From contig NZ_JBDQQR010000001.1 in NCBI RefSeq assembly GCF_039888675.1, positions 1,302,001 through 1,366,000 on the forward strand: a stretch of 64,000 nucleotides of DNA, written 5' to 3'. Both the position numbers and the translations under genes were made by a program. The stretch's first letter is position 1. Each line of letters begins with the position of its first letter. The notes beneath the pieces were generated by a model that was not told the DNA's origin, ran no database searches, and was given only the letters and a program-made list of their open reading frames with translations. Below are positions 32,532 through 41,206 of the stretch, one piece after another. Source of the DNA: Mesorhizobium sp. CAU 1732. Lineage in GTDB: Bacteria > Pseudomonadota > Alphaproteobacteria > Rhizobiales > Rhizobiaceae.

Positions 32532-33466
32532 GGCTCGATCTCCATGCCGTCATGCGCGATTTCCCAGCCCGCCGCCGTGACGGCGGCATGTTCGGCCGAA
32601 TTCTCGTCGAGGACCGGGTTGGTGTTGTTGATATGAACAAAGATGCGCCGGTCAATCCTCACGTCTTCGAGGCCGGCGATGGAGCCTTCCGGTCCCGACA
32701 TTGCGAGATGGCCCATGCGTGCGCCGGTCTTTGTGCCGACACCCGCGGTGATCATCTCCTCGTCGGTGAATACCGTGCCGTCGAAGAGGAGGCAGGCGGC
32801 GCCGGCCAGACGCGAGCGCAGGGCTGCATTGATCCGCGCGCAGCCGGGAATGTAGAAGACCGAGCCTTTGCCCGGACCTCCACCAATGCGCACGCCGATC
32901 GTGTCGCCGCTGTCGGAGTTGTAATCGGCGTCTGGCCGGCTGGAATCCTCCATGTAGAGCGCCACCTTGCCTGGCACGGCGAAGCTCTCGATGTGGACGC
33001 CCGTCCCGCGGTTCTCCGCATCGCAAATCTCGAACTCGCGGTCGACTGGAAGCTTGCGTCGCGGCACGATTGCCGGATCGAGCACGTTGAAGATGGAATT
33101 CGCGTCGAGCACGGCCAGGACATCGGCCGTCGCATAAATGGCGAAAGGTTGACGCTCGCGCAGGCTGAGCAGGCCGGCGACGTGATCGACGTCGGCATTG
33201 GTCAGCACCACGGCGCGGATAGGCGTCGAGCGCAGAGGCGCGTCGATGTGAGGCTGCAATTCGGGCGTCTCGGCAATCTGTTGCAGAATGTCGGGGGAGG
33301 CGTTGAAAAGAACCCAGTCGCGTTCGTTGGCCGATGCCGCAAGGCTGGACTGCGTCCGCCGGCGTACACCAGGAATACCGGAACGGACCGCACGGCTCAG
33401 CCGGTAATTGCAGTTCCATTGCGGAAAACCACCGCCCGCCGCCGATCCAACAACCTTGAGCCGCAA
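32528..33466 (-). CDS. pqqB: PQQ biosynthesis protein PqqB
   Basis: This metallo-beta-lactamase-fold protein of about 312 residues hydroxylates the Tyr part of the cross-linked dipeptide released from PqqA. The N-terminus VVGSAAGGGFPQWNCNYRLS is the family signature. LTNADVDHVAGLL holds the metal site. Later come LLFDGTVFTDEEM and IFVHINNTNPVLDENS. No ATG exists at the family start. TTG at 33466, with AGAGG upstream, gives the expected N-terminus; the open frame runs on to 33607 without similarity. This unusual start may keep expression below that of pqqA. Confidence 0.92.
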   Translation of the reverse strand: MRLKVVGSAAGGGFPQWNCNYRLSRAVRSGIPGVRRRTQSSLAASANERDWVLFNASPDILQQIAETPELQPHIDAPLRSTPIRAVVLTNADVDHVAGLLSLRERQPFAIYATADVLAVLDANSIFNVLDPAIVPRRKLPVDREFEICDAENRGTGVHIESFAVPGKVALYMEDSSRPDADYNSDSGDTIGVRIGGGPGKGSVFYIPGCARINAALRSRLAGAACLLFDGTVFTDEEMITAGVGTKTGARMGHLAMSGPEGSIAGLEDVRIDRRIFVHINNTNPVLDENSAEHAAVTAAGWEIAHDGMEIEP

Positions 33467-33578
33467 GATGACCTCTGCCTTGTGAGGGGCCCGATCAACG
33501 GTGGATATCGCAACGTCATGCACATCGCGACCAGGATTGTCCGCGCCAAGGCTTCTCATGCGAGTCCGGCTGACGAAA

Positions 33579-33608
33579 GGTGCGTGCCCCATGACCGGGA
33601 CACGCACC
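33579..33608 (-). promoter_or_regulatory. Hairpin between pqqA and pqqB
   Basis: GGTGCGTG (33579-33586) pairs with CACGCACC (33601-33608), and CCC/GGG extends the stem with a one-base bulge. It lies just after the pqqA stop. A partial terminator or mRNA-stabilising hairpin here would give far more pqqA peptide than PqqB-E, as reported for pqqA in methylotrophs. Confidence 0.55.
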
Positions 33609-33616
33609 CTTGCGGC

Positions 33617-33709
33617 CTACTTCCTGGGAGTCATTTCAGCAGGCAGATACCGCGAAATCTCAAAGCCCGCGGGAACCTGGCACATTGTCGGTTTGGTCCA
33701 GCTTTTCAT
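33617..33709 (-). CDS. pqqA: PQQ precursor peptide PqqA
   Basis: This 30-residue peptide was read directly from the minus strand. It begins MKSWTKPTMCQVPAGFE and continues ISRYLPAEMTPRK. The conserved Glu17 and Tyr21 (ExxxY) are the two residues fused to make PQQ. A near-perfect AGGAGGAATAA ribosome site precedes the ATG, matching high expression. It is the first gene of the minus-strand pqq cluster, with pqqB about 150 bases downstream after a hairpin. It is too short for usual gene finding. Confidence 0.96.
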   Translation of the reverse strand: MKSWTKPTMCQVPAGFEISRYLPAEMTPRK

Positions 33710-33882
33710 TTATTCCTCCTGTTGTACCGGCCCGTGAGAGCCTATCCGACTGCCGTCAGCCATTGCAAGGCACCGATATGCAACGGCTCGTCCACATAAA
33801 TGGACAAATGAAATTCAGGCGTACTGAAATATCATAAAATATATATAGGCATTATAGCGTTGCGATTCAAAATATTGTGAAA
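33710..33882 (-). promoter_or_regulatory. pqqA upstream region
   Basis: This AT-rich stretch lies between xoxJ and pqqA. TTGCA (33763-33767) and TGCAA (33779-33783) form an inverted repeat with 11 bases between. Several TATAAT-like strings follow between 33820 and 33860, so the pqq promoter probably lies here. No other gene is seen. Confidence 0.4.
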
Positions 33883-34746
33883 TCATTGCGTGATGGGTTT
33901 ATCTTGCTCGTCAATCAGAGGCACATTGTATTCGAGTAATATATTGTTGATCTCCTCCTGGTTCTCCTTGATGACCCGATTGAGCGTCCGCTTCCACTCC
34001 TGGTCCGAGGGGCGCACGCCCATTGTAATGCGATACGTCACGCGCGACCCGGTCTTTCCCTTGACAAGCGGGACGATGGCCAGATCGGCGCCGGATTCTC
34101 GCGCGTAATAACCAGCCATCGGCCCCCACAGGACGGCCACGTCGATCACGCCGTCCAGCATGTCCTTGATCATCACTTCGGCCATGGACGGAGCGAAGCG
34201 CGTATCGACCATCAGCGGGTAGTTCTTGGCCTTCTTCATCAGGCCGGCTGTCGCCATGTTGGCGGACGGCGGCGTCCCGCCGACGATGCCGATTTTCTTG
34301 TCGGCGAGTTTCGGATCTTCGATCGTCTTGACGTCGTCGAGACCGCCACCCTTTTTGAACACCAGAACATAGGTCGAGCGGTAGTAGGCATTGGTGTTCT
34401 GCACCAGTTCGTCGCCCTGCGCGTAACCCATGATGATGTCGCAGCGGTTGGCCCGCAGCGTGTTGCGCACGAAGCCGGTGGCCATCGGGAACCACGTGTA
34501 GGCGACCGATTTGCGGCCTGTCTTTTCGGCCACCAGTTCAGCCAGCCTGTTCTCAAAACCTTTGCCGCTTTCGTCGGAGAACGGCATGTTCGAGGGATCG
34601 GCGCAAACCCTGAGCACATCAGGGTCTACGAGTTCTCCCGCGGCGCCGAGGCCGGCGCCCTGTGCAAGGGCGCCGGCCGGCACCGCCGCAATCGCGAAGG
34701 TCAGGGCCAGCAATCTCATGCGGAAACGCCGAAGGGACATGATCAT
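33883..34746 (-). CDS. xoxJ: XoxJ-type periplasmic binding protein of the methanol dehydrogenase system
   Basis: This solute-binding-fold protein of about 287 residues has a Sec signal (LLALTFAIAAVPAGALAQ). The family motif LRVCADPSNMPFSDESGKGFE starts the mature part (split here for length), followed by YTWFPMATGFVRNTLRANRC and a MoxJ-like ALLWGP region (VAVLWGPMAGYYAR). XoxJ/MoxJ members are thought to help mature or activate methanol dehydrogenase, not to transport solutes. The start overlaps the xoxG stop (ATGA); ATG 34740 is an alternative. The order xoxF-xoxG-xoxJ on one strand is the usual lanthanide-system operon. Confidence 0.9.
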   Translation of the reverse strand: MIMSLRRFRMRLLALTFAIAAVPAGALAQGAGLGAAGELVDPDVLRVCADPSNMPFSDESGKGFENRLAELVAEKTGRKSVAYTWFPMATGFVRNTLRANRCDIIMGYAQGDELVQNTNAYYRSTYVLVFKKGGGLDDVKTIEDPKLADKKIGIVGGTPPSANMATAGLMKKAKNYPLMVDTRFAPSMAEVMIKDMLDGVIDVAVLWGPMAGYYARESGADLAIVPLVKGKTGSRVTYRITMGVRPSDQEWKRTLNRVIKENQEEINNILLEYNVPLIDEQDKPITQ

Positions 34747-35276
34747 TCTTCCATGCACGAGGTTTCGTAGTCCTTTGCCCCTTGCGGCTTGTCCTCCTTC
34801 TGGGGAGGCCTGCCGCGCGGGGCATCGCCGACGGCGCGGGCGCGCAGATAGACGTAGAGGTCGTCCATGTAGCAATAGACGTTCTTGTTGTCGCCGAAGG
34901 CGGGCATGACGTTTTCCTTGCCGCCGCCGACGCTCGTGCGTCCTTCGGCGACGATCGCCAGGAACGTGCCGTAATCCATGTTCTTCAGCGATGTGGCGAG
35001 CGCCGGCGCGTAGCTCGAGCCGACACCGTCGGGGCCGTGGCAGACATGACAGTCCGAATGGTAGCGGCGATAGCCGCTGAATGTGTACCAGTCGACGGTG
35101 CCGTCGGCCTGGATCTTGTAAGTCGGGTTTCCATCAGCGTCGAAATACTTGCCGTCCTCGTCGGTGACAGCAGCGGCCTTTTCCTTGGTATCCTGAGCCA
35201 GGGCGGTACCGAGTGCGAGGCTGGGACCGATCAGAAGAACCATGACAAGAACCCGAACTGCATTGCTGACGGACAT
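34743..35276 (-). CDS. xoxG: Cytochrome c XoxG (methanol metabolism-related)
   Basis: This 177-residue periplasmic c-type cytochrome is the likely electron acceptor for XoxF. A signal peptide (VLVMVLLIGPSLALGTALAQ) is followed by a family-specific segment, YHSDCHVCHGPDGVGSSYAP, with haem attached through Cys76 and Cys79 (CHVCH). Extra cysteines occur in VYCYMDD and ETSCMEE at the C-terminus, giving the four-cysteine pattern of the methanol-related cytochrome family. The ATG at 35276 has AAGAGG 6 bases upstream. xoxF lies upstream, separated by a hairpin; xoxJ overlaps downstream. Confidence 0.93.
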   Translation of the reverse strand: MSVSNAVRVLVMVLLIGPSLALGTALAQDTKEKAAAVTDEDGKYFDADGNPTYKIQADGTVDWYTFSGYRRYHSDCHVCHGPDGVGSSYAPALATSLKNMDYGTFLAIVAEGRTSVGGGKENVMPAFGDNKNVYCYMDDLYVYLRARAVGDAPRGRPPQKEDKPQGAKDYETSCMEE

Positions 35277-35359
35277 TCGAACCTCTTTCTTATTACGGGA
35301 CACAGCGTTGCTGTCGCGGCGCCGCGTTTACAGGTGCATTGTGATAGCGCGGCGAAATC

Positions 35360-35397
35360 GAGAGCCCGGCCCGGCGTTCAGGGCCATCCGGGCTCTC
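35360..35397 (-). terminator. Hairpin between xoxF and xoxG
   Basis: GAGAGCCCGG (35360-35369) and CCGGGCTCTC (35388-35397) form a perfect 10-bp stem with an 18-base loop, about 57 bases after xoxF. There is no T-run. It is more likely a 3' stability or partial stop element that leaves xoxF mRNA in excess over xoxG and xoxJ. Confidence 0.5.
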
Positions 35398-35453
35398 ACT
35401 TCTTGTTGCCTTCACGCCATCGAGGCGTAGGCGTGCCTAACGATCTCCGGATA

Positions 35454-37355
35454 TCAATCCGGGAGACCGAAGACGGTGAGCTGACCGCCCAGCGTCGTGT
35501 AGTCGGCAAGAGCGGCGTAGCCACCGACCGCACCGAGACCGGCCGTGGAGATGCTTGCCGATTCGTCGGACGGAGCATTTTCACCGGCAACCGCCTGTTG
35601 CCAGGCAGCAGCGCCTTCGGCCTGGAGCAGACCGCCGGCGAGACCGATGCCGGCCCAGCCGCCAACGCCTGAGAGAACGGCTATGTACTGCTTGCCGCCG
35701 TGCTCGAAGGTGTTGATGTTGCCGATGATGCCGGACGGGGTCTTGAACTTGTAGAGTTCGTTGCCGTCATTATCGACCGCCTTGATGTAGCCTTCCAGCG
35801 TGCCGTAGAAGACGATATCGCCTTCGGTAGCCGTCGCGCCTGACCACACCGAGAACTGCTCGGGTTTCGACCATACGATCTCACCCTTGGCCGCATCCCA
35901 GGCGATGAAGTTGCCCATGCCGCCATGGCTGTTCGGAGTCGGGTACATCGACACGGTCGCGCCCACATAGGGCTGGCCGGCCGTGTAGCTGACCTTGTAA
36001 GGCTCGTAGTCCATGCAGACGTGGTTGGTCGGGACGTAGAAGAGACCGGTCTTCGGCGAATAGGTCGCCGGCTGCTGGTCCTTCGTGCCAAGCGCCGCCG
36101 GGCAAACGCCGGTGGTGTTGGTATCTTCGCCGTTCTGCTGGGTCGAAAACTCGGCCACAACCTGAGGACGACCGTACTGGTCGCTGTCGGGGTCCATATT
36201 GACTTCGGTCGCCCAGTTGACGGTCGGATCGAATTTCTTGGCGACCAGAAGCTCGCCGGTTGCGCGATCCATCGTATAGGCGAAGCCGTTGCGGTCGAAG
36301 TGGACCAGAACGTCACGCGCGGCACCGTCGATCTGCATGTCGTCGACGAGGATCATCTCGTTGACGCCGTCGTAGTCCCACTCGTCATGCGGAGTCATCT
36401 GGTAGAGCCACTTGGCCATACCGGTGTCGGCATCGCGAGCCATGATCGTCATCGACCAGCGATTGTCGCCGGGCCGCTGGACCGGGTTCCAGGTCGATGG
36501 ATTGCCCGTGCCGTAGTAGACTAGGTTCAACTCGGGATCATAGGCAAACCAGCCCCAGGTCGTACCGCCACCGGTTTTCCACTGTTCGCCTTCCCAGGTG
36601 TTCTGGCCTGAGTCGGGGCCGACCGGCTTGCCGAGATGAGTTGTCTTCTCGGCATCGATCAGGGTTTCGGCATCGGGTCCCGTCGAATAGGCCCGCCACG
36701 CAAGCGAACCGTCACTGAGGTTGTAGGCCGACATGTGGCCTCTGACGCCGAATTCAGCGCCCGATATACCGATCAGCACCTTGTCCTTGACGACCATGGG
36801 CGCAGCCGTTCCGCTCTCGCCCTTGCCGCCGGCGATGTCCTCGCCGTTCTTCGTCTGCCAGAGGACCTTGCCGGTCTTGGCATCGAGCGCGGTGACGGTA
36901 GTATCCGCCTGGTTCAGGATGATCTTGCCGTCACCATAGGCGACGCCGCGATTCACCGTGTCGCAGCACATGATCGGAATGACGTTAGGATCCTGCTTGG
37001 GTTCGTATTTCCAGAGGATTTTGCCGTCATTGTTGAGGTCGAGGGCGTAGACGATATTCGGGAACGGCGTGTGGATGTACATCACGTCGCCGATCACCAG
37101 GGGGCCGCCTTCATGGCCGCGCAGCACGCCGGTGGACATCGTCCACTTGACCTGCAGGTCCTTCACATTGTCCTTGTTGATCTGGTTCAGTTTCGAATAG
37201 CGGGTGTTTGCATAGTCACCCGTGGGCATTGCCCAGTTCTTCGCGTCCGAGGCAAGCGCGTTCAGTTCGTCATTTGCCAATACTCCGTAGGCCGAGGCGC
37301 ATGTCATGAGCGCCGCGGCAAGTGGAATACAGACGGTTTTTCTAAATACACGCAT
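35454..37355 (-). CDS. xoxF: Lanthanide-dependent methanol dehydrogenase XoxF
   Basis: This 633-residue PQQ enzyme oxidises methanol in the periplasm. A signal peptide ends near VLAND. The adjacent cysteines of the PQQ site are Cys130-Cys131 (MCCDTVNRG). The catalytic Asp327 and the extra Asp329 are in [11 protein letters not shown]. MxaF enzymes have Ala at the second position, and this Asp is the known marker of lanthanide binding. Beta-propeller tryptophan-docking motifs recur ([34 protein letters not shown]). The ATG at 37355 has GGAGG before it. xoxG and xoxJ follow and pqqA-E is beyond. No mxaFI is present, so methanol oxidation would depend on rare earths. Confidence 0.97.
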   Translation of the reverse strand: MRVFRKTVCIPLAAALMTCASAYGVLANDELNALASDAKNWAMPTGDYANTRYSKLNQINKDNVKDLQVKWTMSTGVLRGHEGGPLVIGDVMYIHTPFPNIVYALDLNNDGKILWKYEPKQDPNVIPIMCCDTVNRGVAYGDGKIILNQADTTVTALDAKTGKVLWQTKNGEDIAGGKGESGTAAPMVVKDKVLIGISGAEFGVRGHMSAYNLSDGSLAWRAYSTGPDAETLIDAEKTTHLGKPVGPDSGQNTWEGEQWKTGGGTTWGWFAYDPELNLVYYGTGNPSTWNPVQRPGDNRWSMTIMARDADTGMAKWLYQMTPHDEWDYDGVNEMILVDDMQIDGAARDVLVHFDRNGFAYTMDRATGELLVAKKFDPTVNWATEVNMDPDSDQYGRPQVVAEFSTQQNGEDTNTTGVCPAALGTKDQQPATYSPKTGLFYVPTNHVCMDYEPYKVSYTAGQPYVGATVSMYPTPNSHGGMGNFIAWDAAKGEIVWSKPEQFSVWSGATATEGDIVFYGTLEGYIKAVDNDGNELYKFKTPSGIIGNINTFEHGGKQYIAVLSGVGGWAGIGLAGGLLQAEGAAAWQQAVAGENAPSDESASISTAGLGAVGGYAALADYTTLGGQLTVFGLPD

Positions 37356-38041
37356 AAATATCCTCCCGAGGTTCACAATCGGAATCGATTGCTCAGCCCC
37401 ACAAGGGCTTGCCCAAGCGATTCAGGTGGGAAGTATTTCCGGCAGCGTGTCACGACCTAAGCCAGACGAGCAGAGGGCACCGTTACTGCCCACCTCACTT
37501 GGCCTACGAAAGACGGTCACCGCTCCCTAAGACAGTAACGCCCTTGAAGCCGGAAACAGGAAAAGGCTATGACAATAAAATGCGGTAGGCAAGCAAAAAC
37601 GTGTGCCGTCTTTATGCATCGCAACATATTCCATCTTGCAGTGCAATATGTAAATACAAATGACAAAAGAAATCGATTATAGAATATTGTATCGCGGGAA
37701 TCGCGTCCGATTTATACATATAAAGTCACGGCGTCGAATTGATCGCCCAAAAATATCTTAGAATATCCTGACATATCTTGCGCGTTCGGTTTTTAGAAGC
37801 ATGTAGGAAGGCGATCGGCTTCAAATGGCGGAAGGGCCTGGTAACGAGTGCCGCCGCCAGGGAAAAGAAACATGGCGTCGGTCCTCAAAGGGCGCTGCGA
37901 GTAAGGTTGGGGAATCCGTTTTGGAAATGTCCGCAGGCATCCTCCTTTAGTCTAACGAGCGAGCCTGGACTCGCCTCGCCGGAACGAACGGGGTGGTCAC
38001 ATCGAAACTTCATGATAGGCTCGCGCCATCGGAGGAGGATG
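37356..38041. promoter_or_regulatory. AT-rich region between xoxF and a divergent small gene
   Basis: No gene is seen in these 686 bases. The part 37590-37770 is distinctly AT-rich against the window average. ACATATT (37624-37630) and AATATGT (37645-37651) make an inverted repeat, enclosing TTGCAGTGCAA (37636-37646). The minus-strand promoter of xoxF and the plus-strand promoter of the small gene at 38042 must lie here. Confidence 0.45.
37475..37543 (-). ncRNA. Possible structured leader of xoxF
   Basis: On the minus strand GGGC-GTTACTG (37543-37533) pairs with CAGTAAC and GCCC (37488-37475) with a three-base bulge, closing a 44-base loop that itself contains GCGGTGACCG. It lies about 120 bases upstream of the xoxF start, so it could be in the transcript leader or be a protein-binding site. 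No known riboswitch class matches. Confidence 0.3.
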
Positions 38042-38395
38042 ATGATCAGACCCACCGGATTTGCGAAACTCGCGCTGTGTATTGCCGCGTTCATGCCTCT
38101 CGCCGGTCAGGCGACCGCGGCACAAGACTATCCGACCGAAACCGTGGCCGACTATGTGCTCGGCTGCATGCGGTCTAACGGGCAAACGCGCGAAGTGCTC
38201 GAGCGCTGCTCCTGCTCGATAGACGTGATCGCGTCGCTCATTCCCTATGAACAGTATGAGAGGTCCGAGACCTTTCGGCGGATGGCGCTGACGACTGGTG
38301 AAGCGAGCAGCCTTTTCCGAGAGACCGCACCGGCTCGGGCCGCAGGCTCCGCCTTGAGGCGCGCGCAGGCGGAAGCCGACATACGCTGCTTCTGA
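38042..38395 (+). CDS. Small secreted hypothetical protein beside xoxF
   Basis: This 117-residue protein has a clear signal peptide (LALCIAAFMPLAGQATAAQ). The mature part starts DYPTETVADYVLGCMRSNG, followed by LERCSCSIDVIASLIPYEQY, and ends EADIRCF. Four to five cysteines (C, CSC, C) could form disulfides or a metal site. It has no recognised domain; small proteins of this kind recur near quinoprotein dehydrogenases, but I cannot name the family. A strong GGAGGAGG precedes tandem ATG codons; 38042 gives better spacing. It is transcribed away from xoxF, sharing its upstream region, and converges on an ABC transporter operon. Confidence 0.72.
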   Translation: MIRPTGFAKLALCIAAFMPLAGQATAAQDYPTETVADYVLGCMRSNGQTREVLERCSCSIDVIASLIPYEQYERSETFRRMALTTGEASSLFRETAPARAAGSALRRAQAEADIRCF

Positions 38396-38456
38396 TTTCG
38401 TTCGCGATCGAATTGCCTGGCCTGTTCATCGCGATCTGCGAGCGCGGGGGCGGCCG

Positions 38457-39206
38457 TCAATTGATGTCCGGAAACTTCTGATGGAACGACCGCAGCAGGT
38501 CGCTCATCACCTGAGGATTGCGGTACTGCCTGGGCAATCGCACGTCGAACACGCCCTGCACATGCGCCGGACGCGGCGACAGCACGATGATGCGGTCCGA
38601 CAGCATCAGCGCTTCACGCAAATTGTGGGTCACCATCAAGGCGGTTGTCGGCTTCGCGGACCATACCGACAGCAGGAGATGACGGAGCCGCTCGGCGGTA
38701 TTCTCGTCGAGTGAGACGAAGGGCTCATCCAGGAAAAGGACCGCCGGTTCGATTGCGAAAGCCCTGGCGAGCGCAGCCCGCCGGGCGAGGCCGAGCGAAA
38801 GCTCAGCCGGAAACAGCGTTCTCATGCCGGCTAGGCCAAGACTGTCGAACAGCTCGTCGAGATTGGCGTTTCTCCTGGCGCGCGGCAAGGCCAGCCTGAC
38901 ATTCTGCTCGACCGTCCGCCACGGCAGCAGGATCGGCTCCTGGAACACCGCAGCGACGCGGTCGGCGCCTTCTTCGGGAAGCTGGAAGGAACCGGAGAAT
39001 TTCTTGTCGAGGCCAAGCAGGATGCGCAGGGTCGTGGTCTTGCCGCAGCCGGACGGGCCAAGCAGGCAAGCGAACTCGCCTTGCCGGATCTCGAAGGAGA
39101 GGTTCCGCAATGCCGTGATCGTGACGCCTTCGGACGACCGGAACGTCTTTTCGGCGATGTCGACCTTAAGCGGCACGCTGGCGCCAGCGGGATGCATGTC
39201 GTTCAA
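38457..39206 (-). CDS. ABC transporter ATPase, NitT/TauT type
   Basis: This 249-residue ATPase resembles the SsuB/TauB/NrtD class. Walker A is LLGPSGCGKTTTLRIL, the signature SLGLARRAALARA is a variant of LSGGQ, Walker B is AVLFLDEPFVSLDE, and TALMVTHNLREALML holds the switch His. Its start overlaps the permease end by about 41 bases. The degenerate signature (SLGLARR) is common in this subgroup. The transported solute is unknown. The location directly beyond xoxF and a cysteine-rich small protein suggests a link to methanol dehydrogenase, for example a metal or cofactor-related compound. Confidence 0.85.
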   Translation of the reverse strand: MNDMHPAGASVPLKVDIAEKTFRSSEGVTITALRNLSFEIRQGEFACLLGPSGCGKTTTLRILLGLDKKFSGSFQLPEEGADRVAAVFQEPILLPWRTVEQNVRLALPRARRNANLDELFDSLGLAGMRTLFPAELSLGLARRAALARAFAIEPAVLFLDEPFVSLDENTAERLRHLLLSVWSAKPTTALMVTHNLREALMLSDRIIVLSPRPAHVQGVFDVRLPRQYRNPQVMSDLLRSFHQKFPDIN

Positions 39207-39987
39207 GGGGTTGCACCAGAAGGAGTTCTATGAGGAGCATGATCGTCACGAACGCCAGCGTATAGGCCAGAATAGCCGCGACGTCGAAGAGCTGGAAATG
39301 GAGATGGATCTGGAAGCCGACGCCGTTCGAGCGGCCGAGCAATTCGACCACCAGGACGATCTTCCAGATGAGCGCTATCCCCGACCGCGAGGCGGCTGCG
39401 AGATAAGGCTGCAACTGGGGCAGAAGCACGTGGCGGATTCGGTCGAGCGTGCCGAAACGGTAGACGGCGGCCATCTCCGCATAGCGCGGGTCTAACGCTC
39501 TGGCGCCTTCGCGCATTGTCACGACGACGTTCGGGATCTTGTTCACCGCTACCGCGCCGATCGCCGCCGCCTCGTTGAGGCCGAACCAGATATAGGCGAG
39601 CACGATGATCACCAGCGCGGGGATGTTGAGGAACAGGATCACCCAGGCATTGAAGAAGCGGTCGGCACGGCGATGCATGCCAAGCAGGATACCGATGACG
39701 CAGCCGAAAATCATCGCCACGGCATAGGCAGCCGCAACGCGGCCCAGCGTGACGCCGAGATTGAAGAACAGCTCGCCACTCGCCGCCTCCCTGACCAGCA
39801 CCTGCCAGACCTCGGCAGGCGAGGGGAGTGCACGGCTCGGCCATGTGTGGGCTGCCAGTGCCCAAAGCAGGCAGAACCCCAGCAGCGAAGCCACCACAGT
39901 GGCTGCCGGCATCAGGAGCGGCGGGACGCCCTTGCTGCGGAAAGGCTGCGCCAGGGCATCGCGCCCGCTTGCCTCCTCACCCCCCAT
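39166..39987 (-). CDS. ABC transporter permease, NitT/TauT type
   Basis: This inner-membrane permease of about 273 residues has six helices. Examples are LMPAATVVASLLGFCLLWAL, AAAYAVAMIFGCVIGILLGM and the terminal ILAYTLAFVTIMLLIELLLV. The EAA loop is recognisable in VAVNKIPNVVVTMREGARAL (ATPase contact). The ATG at 39987, overlapping the end of the binding-protein gene by 11 bases, is preferred over 40065, whose extension overlaps more. It works with the ATPase and the periplasmic protein as a three-part importer. Confidence 0.86.
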   Translation of the reverse strand: MGGEEASGRDALAQPFRSKGVPPLLMPAATVVASLLGFCLLWALAAHTWPSRALPSPAEVWQVLVREAASGELFFNLGVTLGRVAAAYAVAMIFGCVIGILLGMHRRADRFFNAWVILFLNIPALVIIVLAYIWFGLNEAAAIGAVAVNKIPNVVVTMREGARALDPRYAEMAAVYRFGTLDRIRHVLLPQLQPYLAAASRSGIALIWKIVLVVELLGRSNGVGFQIHLHFQLFDVAAILAYTLAFVTIMLLIELLLVQPLERHASRWRQRAA

Positions 39988-40972
39988 CGGCAAGGCCTTG
40001 CCAGAACGTGCCCGGCGCCATCTCCGGCGCGTTCCCGACCAGCTTTTCGCTGCCGATATCCGCAAGGACCCGAAAGAGATTGGCGGCGTCGGCCTCTTCT
40101 TCTGCTATCGGTCGCGCTGGGATGCCCTCGCGATAGCGGTCCCGCAGCGTCTCCAGCTCCTTGCCGTCGGCGCGGACGATCGGTGCGAGGCGCAGCCACT
40201 CCTCGTCCGAACGCGCGAGCAAATTCTTGGCCTGCATGGAAGCGTCCACGAGGCCCTTTGCGGCATCGGGGTTCTCGTCCGCCCATTTGTCATGGAAGAC
40301 GTAGCCGAGCGCTGCCACCGGCCCGCCGGCGCCAAGTGCTGCGGCGGCATCTTCCGCGCCGATCAGGCGACGGAAACCGTTGGCTTCGAGCCGGGCGCAG
40401 AAGTGCCAGAAACTCAGCACCGCATCGAGTTCGCCCTGCATGGCCTTTTGCGAGAGCAGCGGTGGCGCGCCGAAGACGATCTCGTTGGCGGCCGGCAGGT
40501 CGAGGCCGTGATCCCGCCTAGCCAGCGCCTGGATCAGCAGCCAGCTCTTGTCGAGCGGCCCGCCCGCGACGCCGATCTTCTTCTCCTGGAGGTCGGCGAT
40601 CGTCCGGATGGGCGATGCCTGGGCGACCATGATCGCACCGACGGCCGTCGAATAGGGAACCAGCGTCAGATCAGCGCCTTCCGAGCGCAGCCGCGATACC
40701 CAAAGCCAGTCGGAGACTATCACGTCGACCTCGCCGGCCTGCAGCGCGACGTTGGTCGCATCCTCGCCGGCGAAGTAGACGACGTCGAGATCGATGCCGC
40801 TGGCGGCGTCGAAACGATGATATTTCAGTGTGTCGAGCTCCCAGCTTACCGTGCCGAATTTGAGGACGCCGATGCGCACTTTGGCAGTGGCGAGCGCAGA
40901 ACCGGTCGACAACGCCGCGGTTAGTGCCGTCGTCGCTGCCAGTCGGATGACGTCCCGTCTCGACATCGTCAT
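39977..40972 (-). CDS. ABC transporter substrate-binding protein, NitT/TauT type
   Basis: This 331-residue exported protein has a twin-arginine-like signal (MSRRDVIRLAATTALTAALS), so it may be folded before export. The mature part is a periplasmic binding fold: RIGVLKFGTVSWELDTL, ALQAGEVDVIVSDWLWVSRL, DLQEKKIGVAGGPLDKSW and QGELDAVLSFWHFCARLEA. It resembles aliphatic sulfonate/nitrate binders, but several such proteins near quinoprotein dehydrogenase genes have no known ligand. AGGTGA precedes the ATG. It is the first gene of the importer and lies just after a 69-residue cysteine protein. Confidence 0.85.
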   Translation of the reverse strand: MTMSRRDVIRLAATTALTAALSTGSALATAKVRIGVLKFGTVSWELDTLKYHRFDAASGIDLDVVYFAGEDATNVALQAGEVDVIVSDWLWVSRLRSEGADLTLVPYSTAVGAIMVAQASPIRTIADLQEKKIGVAGGPLDKSWLLIQALARRDHGLDLPAANEIVFGAPPLLSQKAMQGELDAVLSFWHFCARLEANGFRRLIGAEDAAAALGAGGPVAALGYVFHDKWADENPDAAKGLVDASMQAKNLLARSDEEWLRLAPIVRADGKELETLRDRYREGIPARPIAEEEADAANLFRVLADIGSEKLVGNAPEMAPGTFWQGLADGG

Positions 40973-40996
40973 GGCGTCACCTCCGCATTCGCTCTG

Positions 40997-41206
40997 TCAA
41001 ATGTCCCGCTCGCGCTTTGGATATTCGCACTTCCAGCGCACGACCTTGAGGGCAGGGTGCTCTGCAGACCACTTGGCGATTTCGGGCGGGGCGAGCAACA
41101 TGCACTGAACGGTCGAGCCGCGGCTCTCGAAGTAGAGGTGCTCGATGCGGCATTTGCCGGGGTTTGCCGTGAGGCAGACGGTCAGGACGAGATCGATCAA
41201 TTCCAT
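40997..41206 (-). CDS. Small four-cysteine protein, 69 aa
   Basis: This short protein starts MELIDLVLTVCLTANPGKCR and ends VVRWKCEYPKRERDI. Cysteines lie at about 11, 19, 39 and 62; the pattern suggests disulfides or metal binding. The N-terminal 20 residues are hydrophobic but do not give a clear signal peptide. The ATG at 41206 follows AGGTG and is preferred; the longer frame to 41332 has no similarity. It is 24 bases upstream of the binding-protein gene on the same strand, so it is probably the first gene of the importer operon. No family is known to me. Confidence 0.65.
   Translation of the reverse strand: MELIDLVLTVCLTANPGKCRIEHLYFESRGSTVQCMLLAPPEIAKWSAEHPALKVVRWKCEYPKRERDI

Noticed and set aside
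35454..37355. Calcium-type methanol dehydrogenase (MxaF)
   Set aside because: The extra Asp two residues after the catalytic Asp and the absence of mxaI point to XoxF.
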